Positions 8,653 through 17,134 of a stretch of DNA of 49,819 bases are shown here, in pieces. The notes below the pieces were generated by a model. The model was not told the DNA's origin, did not search any database, and worked only from the letters and a program-made list of their open reading frames with translations. Each line of letters starts with the position of its first letter. The stretch's first letter is position 1. Origin of the DNA: Flavobacteriaceae bacterium (GTDB taxonomy: Bacteria; Bacteroidota; Bacteroidia; Flavobacteriales; Flavobacteriaceae). The position numbers were made by a program, and so were the translations under genes. Location of the stretch: assembly GCA_021151665.1 (NCBI GenBank), contig JAGKWW010000020.1:1-49819 (forward strand), read 5' to 3'.

Positions 8653-9780
8653 ATGCGCCTGTTGCCAAAATTGTTGCTAACGCTACTGCTTTCCGTTCCC
8701 GCCCTGCTGTTTTCTCAGTTATCTGAAAGGGCAACTGTAACACTTCTTACCTGCGGATCGGGAGATGAGCTTTATTCGGTGTTTGGGCATACGGCAATAC
8801 GTGTGGCCGACCCTGCAAGCGGAGTAGACACTGTCTATAACTTCGGGACATTCGATTTCAGCACACCAAATTTCTACCTGAAATTCGTAAAAGGCGACCT
8901 GCAGTACTTTGTGTCGGTGGGCCCTTATGATGATTTTGTAGAAGAGTACCGCTATTTTGGCCGGGATGTATTTGCGCAGCAGCTCAACATCTCTACAGGG
9001 CAAAAACAGGCCATCTATGACGAACTCAACAGCATACTCCTGAGTAACCGCCGTTTTTACACCTACAAGTTTATAGACCGGAACTGCACTACCATGGTCG
9101 CCGACATAATTAATAAGTATGCAGGCCCTGTTTCAATGCAAAATAGCGATGCCGGCAAAACAAACCGCGCAATCATTTACTCTTACCTCGACAATCACTT
9201 CTTCGAAAATCTCGGCATCAACCTGATATTCGGCCACAAAACCGATAAACCCCAGGATAAGCTTTTCCTTCCCCGCCAGCTTATGGAAGGGGTATCCAAC
9301 ACCAAAAACAAACACGGAAGCCTATCCGGCCCTGCTATTGCTATAAACAAAGGAGGCACTGCCAATACATCCGCTCCCTGGTGGAACAGTTACGGGTTCT
9401 TCTGTACCATTATGCTTATCCTCGCTACCGTTTGCTTTAAGTATAGGGTAGCCGCCTTATCGTATATGACTATTTTAGGGCTGTTAGGGATTTTCTTTTG
9501 CTTCGTAGGGTTTTATTCATTTCACAGCGAGATCACGCAGAATTATAATGCCTTGATGATGAATCCGCTTTTTCTTCTCCTGGCAATATTTATACTTACA
9601 AATAAGCCGAAAGCAGTCCTCTACGCCGGAATAATTATTGCGGGAATGCACATCATTTATTTGCTGTTTATGCTAAACAAGCCTCATTTGTTTACCATCC
9701 TGCCCATTTTTATTCTTAACCTTATCCTTCTGTACCGTTATTCCCTGTCTGTAAGAACGCAGCGCCATCCGGCAAAATAG
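8653..9780 (+). CDS. DUF4105 (Lnb N-terminal domain) membrane protein
   Basis: A 375-residue protein with a signal peptide (residues 1-21), a periplasmic domain of the DUF4105/Lnb-N type (about 25-190) and roughly five C-terminal membrane helices (about 245-370). The periplasmic part has the family motifs YSVFGHTAIRV, YNFGTFDF and a DRNCTT cysteine motif, which resemble an NlpC/P60-like papain fold, so a hydrolase or transferase role is possible but unproven. It follows the PorV/PorQ-type gene by 13 bases and is probably cotranscribed with it. Confidence 0.85.
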   Translation: MRLLPKLLLTLLLSVPALLFSQLSERATVTLLTCGSGDELYSVFGHTAIRVADPASGVDTVYNFGTFDFSTPNFYLKFVKGDLQYFVSVGPYDDFVEEYRYFGRDVFAQQLNISTGQKQAIYDELNSILLSNRRFYTYKFIDRNCTTMVADIINKYAGPVSMQNSDAGKTNRAIIYSYLDNHFFENLGINLIFGHKTDKPQDKLFLPRQLMEGVSNTKNKHGSLSGPAIAINKGGTANTSAPWWNSYGFFCTIMLILATVCFKYRVAALSYMTILGLLGIFFCFVGFYSFHSEITQNYNALMMNPLFLLLAIFILTNKPKAVLYAGIIIAGMHIIYLLFMLNKPHLFTILPIFILNLILLYRYSLSVRTQRHPAK

Positions 9781-9785
9781 TACAG

Positions 9786-9816
9786 TTGCCCTGTAATGCG
9801 CATTTGTGTACATTTG
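9786..9816 (+). promoter_or_regulatory. Promoter of the CpsB/CapC phosphatase gene
   Basis: A full Bacteroidota-type promoter: TTG at 9786-9788, a 20-base spacer, and TACATTTG at 9809-9816. Transcription would start near 9822. The ATG at 9796 lies inside this promoter, which supports the later TTG at 9841 as the true start of the gene. Confidence 0.6.
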
Positions 9817-9840
9817 TGCAACCACCTAAACAGCGCTATT

Positions 9841-10578
9841 TTGTTTTTTTTCAGCAAACCAAAACCGAGCCTGGCGGATCTCATTCCCGATGGTTATATT
9901 GACATCCATTCCCACCTTGTACCGGGTATAGACGATGGTGCAAAAGACCCTGAAGATTCGGCAAGGCTCATCCGGCAACTACAGGAGTACGGATTTTCTC
10001 AGTTTATAACCACACCCCACGTACTCACAGGTGTTTGGAACAACACCCGGCAGGGCATTACTGAAACGGCAGAAAAGCACATACCCTATCTTAAGGAACA
10101 GGGTATACACGCGCCTTACAAAGCTGCAGCCGAGTATTTGATGGATGACACCTTCCTCAAGCTTTTTGGAAATGAGGAACTTCTTACCATAAAAGATAAA
10201 TATGTATTGGTGGAAATGTCTTACCTGAATCCGCCTATGCAGTTGTATACTATACTGTTTGAACTGCAAATAGCGGGTTACAAGCCGATACTGGCGCATC
10301 CGGAGCGATATGTGTTTAACTATAACAATTATGCGGAATACGAGAAGATGAAGCGTGCCGGCTGCCTGTTCCAGATCAACCTGCTATCGGTTACGGGATA
10401 CTACGGCAAAGGCGCTTTTGAAATCGGCAAAAAGCTGTTAGACGATGGCATGATCGATTTTGCAGGCTCAGATGCGCACCATACCCGCCACGTTGAATCT
10501 TTTAAAAATAAAGTACTTCTAAAGGAAACAAAACAACTTGAGACCGCTTTAAACAACAACGCCCTTTTCAAAATGTGA
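9841..10578 (+). CDS. CpsB/CapC-family protein tyrosine phosphatase (PHP fold)
   Basis: A 245-residue metal-dependent phosphatase expected to remove phosphate from the tyrosine tail of the Wzc kinase encoded next door, resetting the polysaccharide assembly cycle. PHP-domain metal motifs are present in order: DIHSHLVPGIDDGA, TTPHV, AEYLMDD, LAHPERY and GSDAHH. I chose the TTG at 9841 because the only upstream ATG (9796) falls inside a well-formed promoter and would add an odd 15 residues; the shorter form begins like the family. It is convergent with wzc, and its stop codon lies inside a long hairpin shared by both ends. Confidence 0.92.
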   Translation: MFFFSKPKPSLADLIPDGYIDIHSHLVPGIDDGAKDPEDSARLIRQLQEYGFSQFITTPHVLTGVWNNTRQGITETAEKHIPYLKEQGIHAPYKAAAEYLMDDTFLKLFGNEELLTIKDKYVLVEMSYLNPPMQLYTILFELQIAGYKPILAHPERYVFNYNNYAEYEKMKRAGCLFQINLLSVTGYYGKGAFEIGKKLLDDGMIDFAGSDAHHTRHVESFKNKVLLKETKQLETALNNNALFKM

Positions 10579-10595
10579 AAAGGGCGTTGCTTTAT
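10557..10595 (+). terminator. Long hairpin between convergent cpsB-type and wzc genes
   Basis: A 13-bp perfect stem, positions 10557-10569 paired with 10577-10589, loop AAAATGT. It covers the last codons and the TGA of the phosphatase gene. The + strand tail is CTTTATATT; the - strand tail is TTGTTTAAA. Both are weak T tracts, so it may stop transcription from both sides. Confidence 0.65.
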
Positions 10596-10607
10596 ATTGG
10601 GTAGATA

Positions 10608-13010
10608 CTATTTCTTCCAGAACATTAATTTTTCCCACCACGGCTTTTTAACCTCTTCGGGCCCATAGCCATAACCGTAGCCGTAGCCATAACCGTAGCC
10701 GTATCCGTAACCGTAGCCGTAACCGTAACCATAACCTTTATTTTGGTGGGTATCGTTGAGCACCACAGCCATATTTGGCAACTTGCCTTCTTTATAAAGC
10801 GAATACGGCACGTTGAGCAACCTTTTATCAAGGTGGTTTACGCGGGCCACATACACAAAGCAATGCGCAAAACGCGCAACGATAAGTGTATCTGTTACAA
10901 GGCTTACCGGAGCCGTATCAACCACTATGTAGTCATAATCCAACTGCAACTTATTAAACATATCCTCCACCTTGCTACTCATTAAGAGCTCGGCAGGGTT
11001 TGGCGGGATGATTCCAGGGGGCAGCACATAGAAATTATCAAAGCCTTCCAGCTTGACAATATAATTATTAAGCTCTCCCTGCCCGGATGAAAGGAAGTTC
11101 GTAAGTCCGCGGGACGGTATATTTACATACCCATCGAGTTTCGGGTTACGAATATCCATACCGATAAGCAATACCTTCTTTCCGGACAGCGCTATAGTCG
11201 CAGCAAGGTTTACCGATACAAAGGTTTTACCTTCTTTCGGTATAGTAGAGGTTACAAATATTGTTTTCGCTACACCATCCGGAATCACGTTGAGCATAAA
11301 CTCAAGGTTGGTACGTATGATGCGGAGTGACTCGGCGGTGCTTGAACGGCTATTAAGGCTAATCAGCTCGTTGTTCCCTTCGGCACGCGGCACATCGCCA
11401 AGGAAAGGAATGGAGAATTTGCTCAGATCGGCAATGGAATGTATTTTGGTATCAAGAGCCTGCAGGATATAGATCACGGCGATAGGCAATGCAAATCCAA
11501 GGAAAAGCGCTAACAGGTAAACAATATTTCGCTTAGGTGATACCGGGCTGCCCGTAGAATAAGCGAGGTCGATAATTTTTGAATTCGGCGCGGTAGAGGC
11601 CAGCGTGATTGCGGTTTCTTCACGCTTTTGAAGCAGGTAAAGATACAGTGACTCCTTAATATGCTGCTGGCGGGCAATGTTATTGTATTCGCGTTGCTGC
11701 GTTGGTATCGCAGATATTTTGCCGGAAAGTGTTCCTTGTTGTGCGGAAAGATCCCTCCGTTGTATCTGTAGTGAATTGGAAAGCCTGTCAAGATTTTCAA
11801 GGATGTTGCCTTTTAATGCCTCGAGCTGTGCAACAAGTTTAATAACCGTACGGTTCTGCGGCTGTGCCGTTTTAATAAGCCTTTCGTATGCCAGTACCAT
11901 CTTGTTATACTCGTCGATAAGCGCCGGTGCGGCATTGCCTTCGGCCATATTAGGATTTAATATGTTACCCGGTATAAGTTCTGTTGCCTTGTTCTTTACC
12001 ACATAATCCCGCAGCGACGCCACAACCCTTAATTGGGTTTCCGTCTCTATAAGCTTCTTCTGGAAATCGGTTGCGTTCTGCAAGTATATCCCGGCTTCCG
12101 ATACGATGTCAGTGACCTGATTTTGCCTCTTATACGTTTCGGCGTCTTTCTCTACACCTGTGAGCTCATCAAAAAGTATCTTAAGCCTGTCGTCAATAAA
12201 GCGTGATGTGTTACGGAATATCAGATTCTTATGATCTACCGCATCTTTATTATAATTGGCAATGACCTGGTTAATATAGTCAACTGCCCGCTCTTTAACC
12301 GGATCTGTGAAAGTAAGCGTTACCACGCTGGTTTTCTCGTTTACCGTCATTACATTGAGCCTGCCTTTAAAAGATTGCGTTACATCGTCAATAGGCCTTA
12401 CTGCAATAAATGTAGAGAAGGTAGTTTGGTTTGAGGAATTTAGTATTGTAATATCCCTGTCCTTATACCTGAGCATCTTGCCAAACTGGTATTTTCCCAC
12501 CTCATTTTCGTTGGCGTCAAGTAAGGTAAAGTCCTTGCCGTTTGATGTAACTACCGAAAATTGGGTACTAAAATTGGGTGGCGTATCGGCCGGGAGCATT
12601 AATTTCACCGGAGATACCTTGTACATATCAGTGGTCTTAAACCGGCCTTCTTTATAATAAAAGATATAAAGGCTAAGGTCGCGCACCACAGATTCTGCTA
12701 TCGAACGGGATTTGATGATCTCCATCTCATTATCTACCGTATTCTTCACTTTACCCATAAGGTCAAGCTCAGAAAATGAGGCCATTTCTGTAACAAGCCC
12801 GCCTTTTTTATCATCCTCTACCAGCAGTGTAGCAGAAGCGCTGTAAAGCGGTATGGAATAACGCAAGTATAAAAAAGCCAGCACCAGCGCTAAAACAATA
12901 CTGGCCATTATCCAGGGCCAGAATGCAAAGTACCTGAATACAATTTTCTTTACGTTGAGTTCTGATGTTTCTGTAAGAAAAGACTCGTTTGTAGAATTGT
13001 TTTCCTGCAT
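10608..13010 (-). CDS. wzc: Polysaccharide co-polymerase and tyrosine autokinase Wzc
   Basis: An 800-residue inner-membrane protein that controls chain length and export together with Wza. An N-terminal Wzz domain lies between membrane helices at about 32-52 and about 495-515, with a long periplasmic coiled-coil region between them. The cytoplasmic BY-kinase domain follows, with Walker A (STIPKEGKT, Lys near 595), Walker A' (LLIGMDIRNPK) and Walker B (YIVVDTAP). The tail holds twelve Gly-Tyr pairs (about 759-782), a tyrosine cluster of the kind that these kinases phosphorylate. It ends with PWWEKLMFWKK. The gene starts four bases after wza. The likely partner phosphatase is the convergent CpsB/CapC-type gene. 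Confidence 0.95.
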   Translation of the reverse strand: MQENNSTNESFLTETSELNVKKIVFRYFAFWPWIMASIVLALVLAFLYLRYSIPLYSASATLLVEDDKKGGLVTEMASFSELDLMGKVKNTVDNEMEIIKSRSIAESVVRDLSLYIFYYKEGRFKTTDMYKVSPVKLMLPADTPPNFSTQFSVVTSNGKDFTLLDANENEVGKYQFGKMLRYKDRDITILNSSNQTTFSTFIAVRPIDDVTQSFKGRLNVMTVNEKTSVVTLTFTDPVKERAVDYINQVIANYNKDAVDHKNLIFRNTSRFIDDRLKILFDELTGVEKDAETYKRQNQVTDIVSEAGIYLQNATDFQKKLIETETQLRVVASLRDYVVKNKATELIPGNILNPNMAEGNAAPALIDEYNKMVLAYERLIKTAQPQNRTVIKLVAQLEALKGNILENLDRLSNSLQIQRRDLSAQQGTLSGKISAIPTQQREYNNIARQQHIKESLYLYLLQKREETAITLASTAPNSKIIDLAYSTGSPVSPKRNIVYLLALFLGFALPIAVIYILQALDTKIHSIADLSKFSIPFLGDVPRAEGNNELISLNSRSSTAESLRIIRTNLEFMLNVIPDGVAKTIFVTSTIPKEGKTFVSVNLAATIALSGKKVLLIGMDIRNPKLDGYVNIPSRGLTNFLSSGQGELNNYIVKLEGFDNFYVLPPGIIPPNPAELLMSSKVEDMFNKLQLDYDYIVVDTAPVSLVTDTLIVARFAHCFVYVARVNHLDKRLLNVPYSLYKEGKLPNMAVVLNDTHQNKGYGYGYGYGYGYGYGYGYGYGYGYGPEEVKKPWWEKLMFWKK
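10665..10736 (-). repeat. 12-unit hexanucleotide repeat coding (Gly-Tyr)12
   Basis: Twelve exact 6-base units (GGN TAY) inside wzc, encoding twelve Gly-Tyr pairs. The units mix GGT, GGC and GGA with TAT and TAC, so the protein repeat is kept while the DNA repeat is broken up. Unit gain or loss would keep the reading frame. Confidence 0.95.
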
Positions 13011-13014
13011 TTTA

Positions 13015-13776
13015 TTACTTAACGCTTAACGCTATTACTGTTACTAATAGGCCCAGGGCAGACAAGCCTACCGTTAGATTAGGCCCAATTACTGATGAAT
13101 TGACTCTCGTTTTATTTGGCCTTACATAAATCATATCGTTATGGGCCAGATAATAATATTCTGAATTTATGATATTGGGATCTGTAATATCAAGCGAAAC
13201 GATCTGCTTGGTGCCATCTTTCTCCCTTATCAGCATTATATCTTTGCGGCTACCGTAAATAGTAAGATCTCCTGCGCCACTAAGCGCCTCGAACAGGGTA
13301 ATCCTGTCGCCGGTTACATTTTGCCATCCCGGCCTCGCAACTTCGCCCACAACCGACACCTTAAAATTTAAGACCCTGAGGTTTACACCTGGGTTTTTAA
13401 TATATACGCCAAGAAGGTCTTTAAGTTTTTGCTCAGCCTGAATGCGTGTAAGCCCGGCAACTTTAATTTTTCCAAGAACAGGAAAGTCGATCTGCCCGTT
13501 TTGATCTACCAGATAAGAATACAGGTTATCATTATTGATGACACTGGCAGACTGGGTACTGCGCGCATAGAGATACATCATATTAAAATCGTTGGCAAGT
13601 TCAGGTTCTTCTGCCGTGATCGTAATAAGAAGGTTGTCATCCGGCTGTAATGTGTTCTGATAGTTTACGCTTTCACTTTTTACAGCGCCGGCATCCTGCA
13701 GGTAGAACACTTTTTTACTTGATGTACAAGACAACAGCATAACCGAACAACAAAGGAGCAATAATTTCTTAACCAT
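13015..13776 (-). CDS. wza: Polysaccharide export lipoprotein Wza
   Basis: The outer-membrane exit channel component for capsule or exopolysaccharide. The 253 residues start with a lipoprotein signal (lipobox LLSC, Cys17). They then show a polysaccharide-export (PES) domain with LQPDDNLLITI and QNGQIDFPVLGKIKVAGLT, and a SLBB domain (VSVVGEVARPGWQ). A hydrophobic helix at the C-terminus (about 230-250) is typical of Bacteroidota members, which lack the long E. coli barrel helix region. It lies four bases upstream of wzc and 90 bases downstream of the PglF-like gene; a near-match TATATTTA in that gap could be an internal promoter. Confidence 0.93.
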   Translation of the reverse strand: MVKKLLLLCCSVMLLSCTSSKKVFYLQDAGAVKSESVNYQNTLQPDDNLLITITAEEPELANDFNMMYLYARSTQSASVINNDNLYSYLVDQNGQIDFPVLGKIKVAGLTRIQAEQKLKDLLGVYIKNPGVNLRVLNFKVSVVGEVARPGWQNVTGDRITLFEALSGAGDLTIYGSRKDIMLIREKDGTKQIVSLDITDPNIINSEYYYLAHNDMIYVRPNKTRVNSSVIGPNLTVGLSALGLLVTVIALSVK

Positions 13777-13866
13777 TCTCGATTTTTTGTGCTGGACACA
13801 TTTATAATATTGGGTAAATATAGGGGTTTTAGCGAAAAAGACGGAGTTTAGCAGGCAATTTTCTGT

Positions 13867-15819
13867 CTACAAAGTCTTGTCCAGTTGCTGGAAAGTGGAA
13901 TTCATACTTTTAAACTCGGGTACAATTTCCTTCATTTTAGCAACTATTCCCTGGTTCTGGTATCCTCCGGCCAACTCTATAAGATCCACCGTATGGCTCT
14001 CCAGCAAAATAAAATCATCTGTTTCGTCCTGCGCAATCATTATTTTTTCATGATGGGTGGGCAGCGTTTTTGACGTGTCGTTAAGCAGCTCCTCGTATAA
14101 TTTTTCACCAGGGCGCAATCCTACGATTTTAATTTCTATGTCTTTTTCAGGCACAAATCCTGCAAGCCTTATCATTTTCTTGGCGAGGTCTATTATTTTG
14201 ACGGGCTTGCCCATATCAAATATGAATATCTCGCCACCCTTACCCATAGCGCCAGCTTCAAGAACAAGCTGGCAAGCCTCGGGTATGGTCATAAAATATC
14301 GTATGATATCCGGATGTGTCAGCGTTATAGGGCCTCCTGCTTCAATCTGCTTTGTAAAGAGCGGAACAACCGAACCGTTTGATCCAAGCACGTTACCGAA
14401 ACGTGTAGTAATAAATTTGGTATCGCCGCTACCCTGCGCTATCATCCGGTTATGGAGTGACTGAACGTATTTTTCGGCGATGCGCTTGCTGGCCCCCATA
14501 ACGTTACTTGGGTTTACGGCTTTGTCAGTAGATACCATTACAAAACTATCTACTCCATATTCGCACGCGAGGTCGGCCACGTTCTTAGTACCCAGCACAT
14601 TCACAAAAATGGCCTGCGACGGATTTTCTTCCATCAGGGGTACGTGCTTATATGCGGCAGCATGGTATACAACTTCGGGCTTGTGGTTCTCAAAAACCTG
14701 TTTCATTTCTGTACGATTGCGCACATCAGAAACTACGCTTATTAACCTGGCCTTGGTGGGTATCTTACACACTTCCAGGTTAAGCTGGTGCAGCGGTGTT
14801 TCGGCCTGGTCAAGCATTATCACGCTTTGCGGGCTAAACTGCATTACCTGCCGCACAATTTCACTTCCTATTGAGCCTGCCGCACCGGTAATTAATACCC
14901 GTTTACCTTTAAGCTGTGCAGATATAGCGTTATTATCCAACACTATAGGCTTCCTCTCCAGAAGGTCCTGTATCTGGAAGTTCTTGATTTTTTTCGATAT
15001 TTCTTTCTGGTCTTCCCAGTCAGAAACCAAAGGAACAGTATAGACTTTATAATTAAACTCAAGGCATTCGTCTACAATAGCCAGCTTTTCATCCTTGGTA
15101 AGGCTCTTATCGGCAATGATCAATGCATTGGCCTTAAACACCCTCATCAGGGTAGAGGTTTTCTTTTTATGCTGCAAAATGGGCAAGCCAAGTATCATTT
15201 TAGACTTGTTCTGGCCGTATTTATCGATAAAGCCCATCAGCTTAAAACGCCCGGGCACCTCGCTTTTAAGCGCATTGGCAACGGCAATCGCATTAGCGTC
15301 GGTTCCATAAATAATGGCCTTGGTAAGCAGTTGCTTATTGGCCGAATTAAGATAGTGCTCAAAGAATTGTTTTACGAGGACACGATAAAAGAAAAGCGCC
15401 GAAAACGAAAATACGGCGTTGATAAGTATGCCGATATTCAGGTAAAGCAAGTCGCCTGTTACCGACTGGTATACGCTATTAAAGGCGAGCAGCAGGAATG
15501 CAGATGTGAACTGAGAGAAAAATATCTTTACCGCATCAATATAAGAAGAGTGCCTTATTATTCCGCTGTATGTACGAAAAGCGCGGAACGTGGCGAGCGA
15601 TATGATAAAATAGAGCGGTATGCTTATAACCAGAAGGTGGGTTTTGATGTAAAGCTCACCTGTTCTGTGAATGAGCATATAACTTAGCATGCCGGTAACA
15701 GATATCACCGCAACATCGAGAAGCAAAATGATCCACCGGGGCAGGTAGCCCATATTGTCAAATATATGCCTTAGCCTTACCGAGTCTATAGCTTGTGATA
15801 TTTTCTCTTTTTTACCCAC
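13867..15819 (-). CDS. pglF: UDP-GlcNAc 4,6-dehydratase, PglF/CapD/WbpM family
   Basis: Removes water from UDP-GlcNAc to give the UDP-4-keto-6-deoxy sugar, the entry to bacillosamine-type sugars. The 650 residues have four N-terminal membrane helices (about 28-125), a CoA-binding-like region, and the C-terminal extended SDR domain with GAAGSIGSEI (about 310), YHAAAYKHVPLMEENP and the active-site STDK sequence near 428 followed by NPSNVMGASKR. In this family Thr/Met-Asp-Lys replaces the usual Tyr-x3-Lys. The size matches the long membrane form rather than the short soluble FlaA1 form. A PglE-like aminotransferase gene precedes it, so the two act in sequence. The symbol is by homology; WbpM-like specificity is possible. 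Confidence 0.9.
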   Translation of the reverse strand: MGKKEKISQAIDSVRLRHIFDNMGYLPRWIILLLDVAVISVTGMLSYMLIHRTGELYIKTHLLVISIPLYFIISLATFRAFRTYSGIIRHSSYIDAVKIFFSQFTSAFLLLAFNSVYQSVTGDLLYLNIGILINAVFSFSALFFYRVLVKQFFEHYLNSANKQLLTKAIIYGTDANAIAVANALKSEVPGRFKLMGFIDKYGQNKSKMILGLPILQHKKKTSTLMRVFKANALIIADKSLTKDEKLAIVDECLEFNYKVYTVPLVSDWEDQKEISKKIKNFQIQDLLERKPIVLDNNAISAQLKGKRVLITGAAGSIGSEIVRQVMQFSPQSVIMLDQAETPLHQLNLEVCKIPTKARLISVVSDVRNRTEMKQVFENHKPEVVYHAAAYKHVPLMEENPSQAIFVNVLGTKNVADLACEYGVDSFVMVSTDKAVNPSNVMGASKRIAEKYVQSLHNRMIAQGSGDTKFITTRFGNVLGSNGSVVPLFTKQIEAGGPITLTHPDIIRYFMTIPEACQLVLEAGAMGKGGEIFIFDMGKPVKIIDLAKKMIRLAGFVPEKDIEIKIVGLRPGEKLYEELLNDTSKTLPTHHEKIMIAQDETDDFILLESHTVDLIELAGGYQNQGIVAKMKEIVPEFKSMNSTFQQLDKTL

Positions 15820-15871
15820 GTATATCCAAAATTAATATGCCGGCCTTACCGCACTCCTATTATTCAAACGC

Positions 15872-17017
15872 TCAGGCCGTTACCTTAAAAACCCCGTTAA
15901 CACATTCTTCTATGCGCCTGCGGTCTTCACCGGTCAGGTTAGAACCCGATGGCAGGCAAAGCCCGTTATCAAACAGATTTTCTGCTACATTTCCGCCATA
16001 GTACAGGCAACCTTCAAATACGGGCTGCAAATGCATCGGCTTCCAAAGCGGGCGGCTTTCAATGTTTTCCTTCTCAAAGGCAAGCCTGAGCTCTTCCCGG
16101 GTAACACCGGCTACTTCAGGATCAATTACGATAGCAGACAGCCAGTGGTTTGAAAAATAATCTTCGTTTGGCTCCTGCAGGACGGTAATACCCTCCCTAT
16201 TCTTAAAAAGCTCACGGTAAAAAGCATTCATCTCTCTTCGCAGCGCAATATGCTTATCCAGAACTTCCATCTGCCCGCGGCCAATGCCGGCACAAATGTT
16301 GCTCATACGGTAGTTGTAGCCAATTTCGCTGTGCTGGTAATGAGGTGCATTATCACGCGCCTGTGTAGACAGAAAAACCGCCTTATCTTTAGTCTCAGCG
16401 TCTTTTGCCACCAGAGCGCCTCCGCCTGATGTTGTTATTATCTTATTGCCGTTAAAAGACAATATACCAATATCGCCAAACGTGCCACATTTCTGCCCTT
16501 TGTAAGTGCTGCCCAGCGCTTCTGCACTGTCTTCCAGCACGGGGATACCAAACTGGCCGGCTACTGCCTTTATTTCGTCTGCCTTATAAGGCATCCCGTA
16601 AAGATGCACGGCTATGATAGCTTTCGGCTTTTTTCCGGCTGCAATCCTTGCTTCTATGGCTTCGCGCAGAGCAACCGGGCAAATGTTCCAGGTTTCAGGT
16701 TCGCTATCCACAAAAACCGGGGTTGCCCCTACATAAACTATCGGGTTAGCCGATGCCGAGAAAGTCATGCTCTGGCAGATTACCTCGTCTCCATGCGTCA
16801 CGCCCAGAAGAATGAGCCCAAGATGCAATGCTGCCGTACCTGCACTAAGCGCACAGATGTGGGAACTGTTTCCAAGATATGACTCAAGGTCGTTTTCAAA
16901 ACCCGTGACGTTGGGCCCCAGGGGCGCAACCCAGTTGGCATCAAATGCCTCTTTCACAAATTTTTGCTCGCTTCCGCCCATGTGGGGGGATGAAAGCCAT
17001 ATCTTAGAATTGCTCAT
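15872..17017 (-). CDS. pglE: PLP-dependent sugar aminotransferase (DegT/DnrJ/EryC1/StrS, PglE-like)
   Basis: Transfers an amino group to C4 of the UDP-4-keto-6-deoxy sugar made by the neighbouring dehydratase. The 381 residues carry the fold-type I signature: ALSAGTAALHLGL, the PLP-stacking/Asp region LEDSAEALGS (Asp163), and the Schiff-base lysine in FNGNKIITTSGGG (Lys192). The C-terminal RPLWKPMHLQP motif is typical of this sugar aminotransferase branch. I chose the ATG at 17017 because the upstream extension to 17098 adds 27 Cys-rich residues unlike the family and would run over a TACATTTG promoter element. A 117-base gap to the next gene upstream makes a local promoter likely. Confidence 0.92.
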   Translation of the reverse strand: MSNSKIWLSSPHMGGSEQKFVKEAFDANWVAPLGPNVTGFENDLESYLGNSSHICALSAGTAALHLGLILLGVTHGDEVICQSMTFSASANPIVYVGATPVFVDSEPETWNICPVALREAIEARIAAGKKPKAIIAVHLYGMPYKADEIKAVAGQFGIPVLEDSAEALGSTYKGQKCGTFGDIGILSFNGNKIITTSGGGALVAKDAETKDKAVFLSTQARDNAPHYQHSEIGYNYRMSNICAGIGRGQMEVLDKHIALRREMNAFYRELFKNREGITVLQEPNEDYFSNHWLSAIVIDPEVAGVTREELRLAFEKENIESRPLWKPMHLQPVFEGCLYYGGNVAENLFDNGLCLPSGSNLTGEDRRRIEECVNGVFKVTA

Positions 17018-17039
17018 GGCAGGTAGTATATTTATTGTA

Positions 17040-17047
17040 CAAATGTA
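17040..17047 (-). promoter_or_regulatory. Candidate -7 element before the aminotransferase gene
   Basis: TACATTTG on the minus strand fits TAnnTTTG, 22 bases before the ATG at 17017, in the largest gap inside the polysaccharide locus (17018-17134). No TTG at the right -33 distance. Confidence 0.35.
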
Positions 17048-17134
17048 ATTATAATGTATAAACGTATTTAAGATTTGGCACAAAATGTTAAGGCACACCG
17101 GCCAACCTTAAAGTATCAAATGCGCCGTTTACGG

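Noticed and set aside
9796..9840. ATG start for the CpsB/CapC phosphatase
   Set aside because: This ATG lies within a well-matched promoter, and the added residues do not resemble the family.
10665..10736. CRISPR array or satellite
   Set aside because: Six-base units without spacers, all in frame inside wzc and coding for Gly-Tyr pairs.
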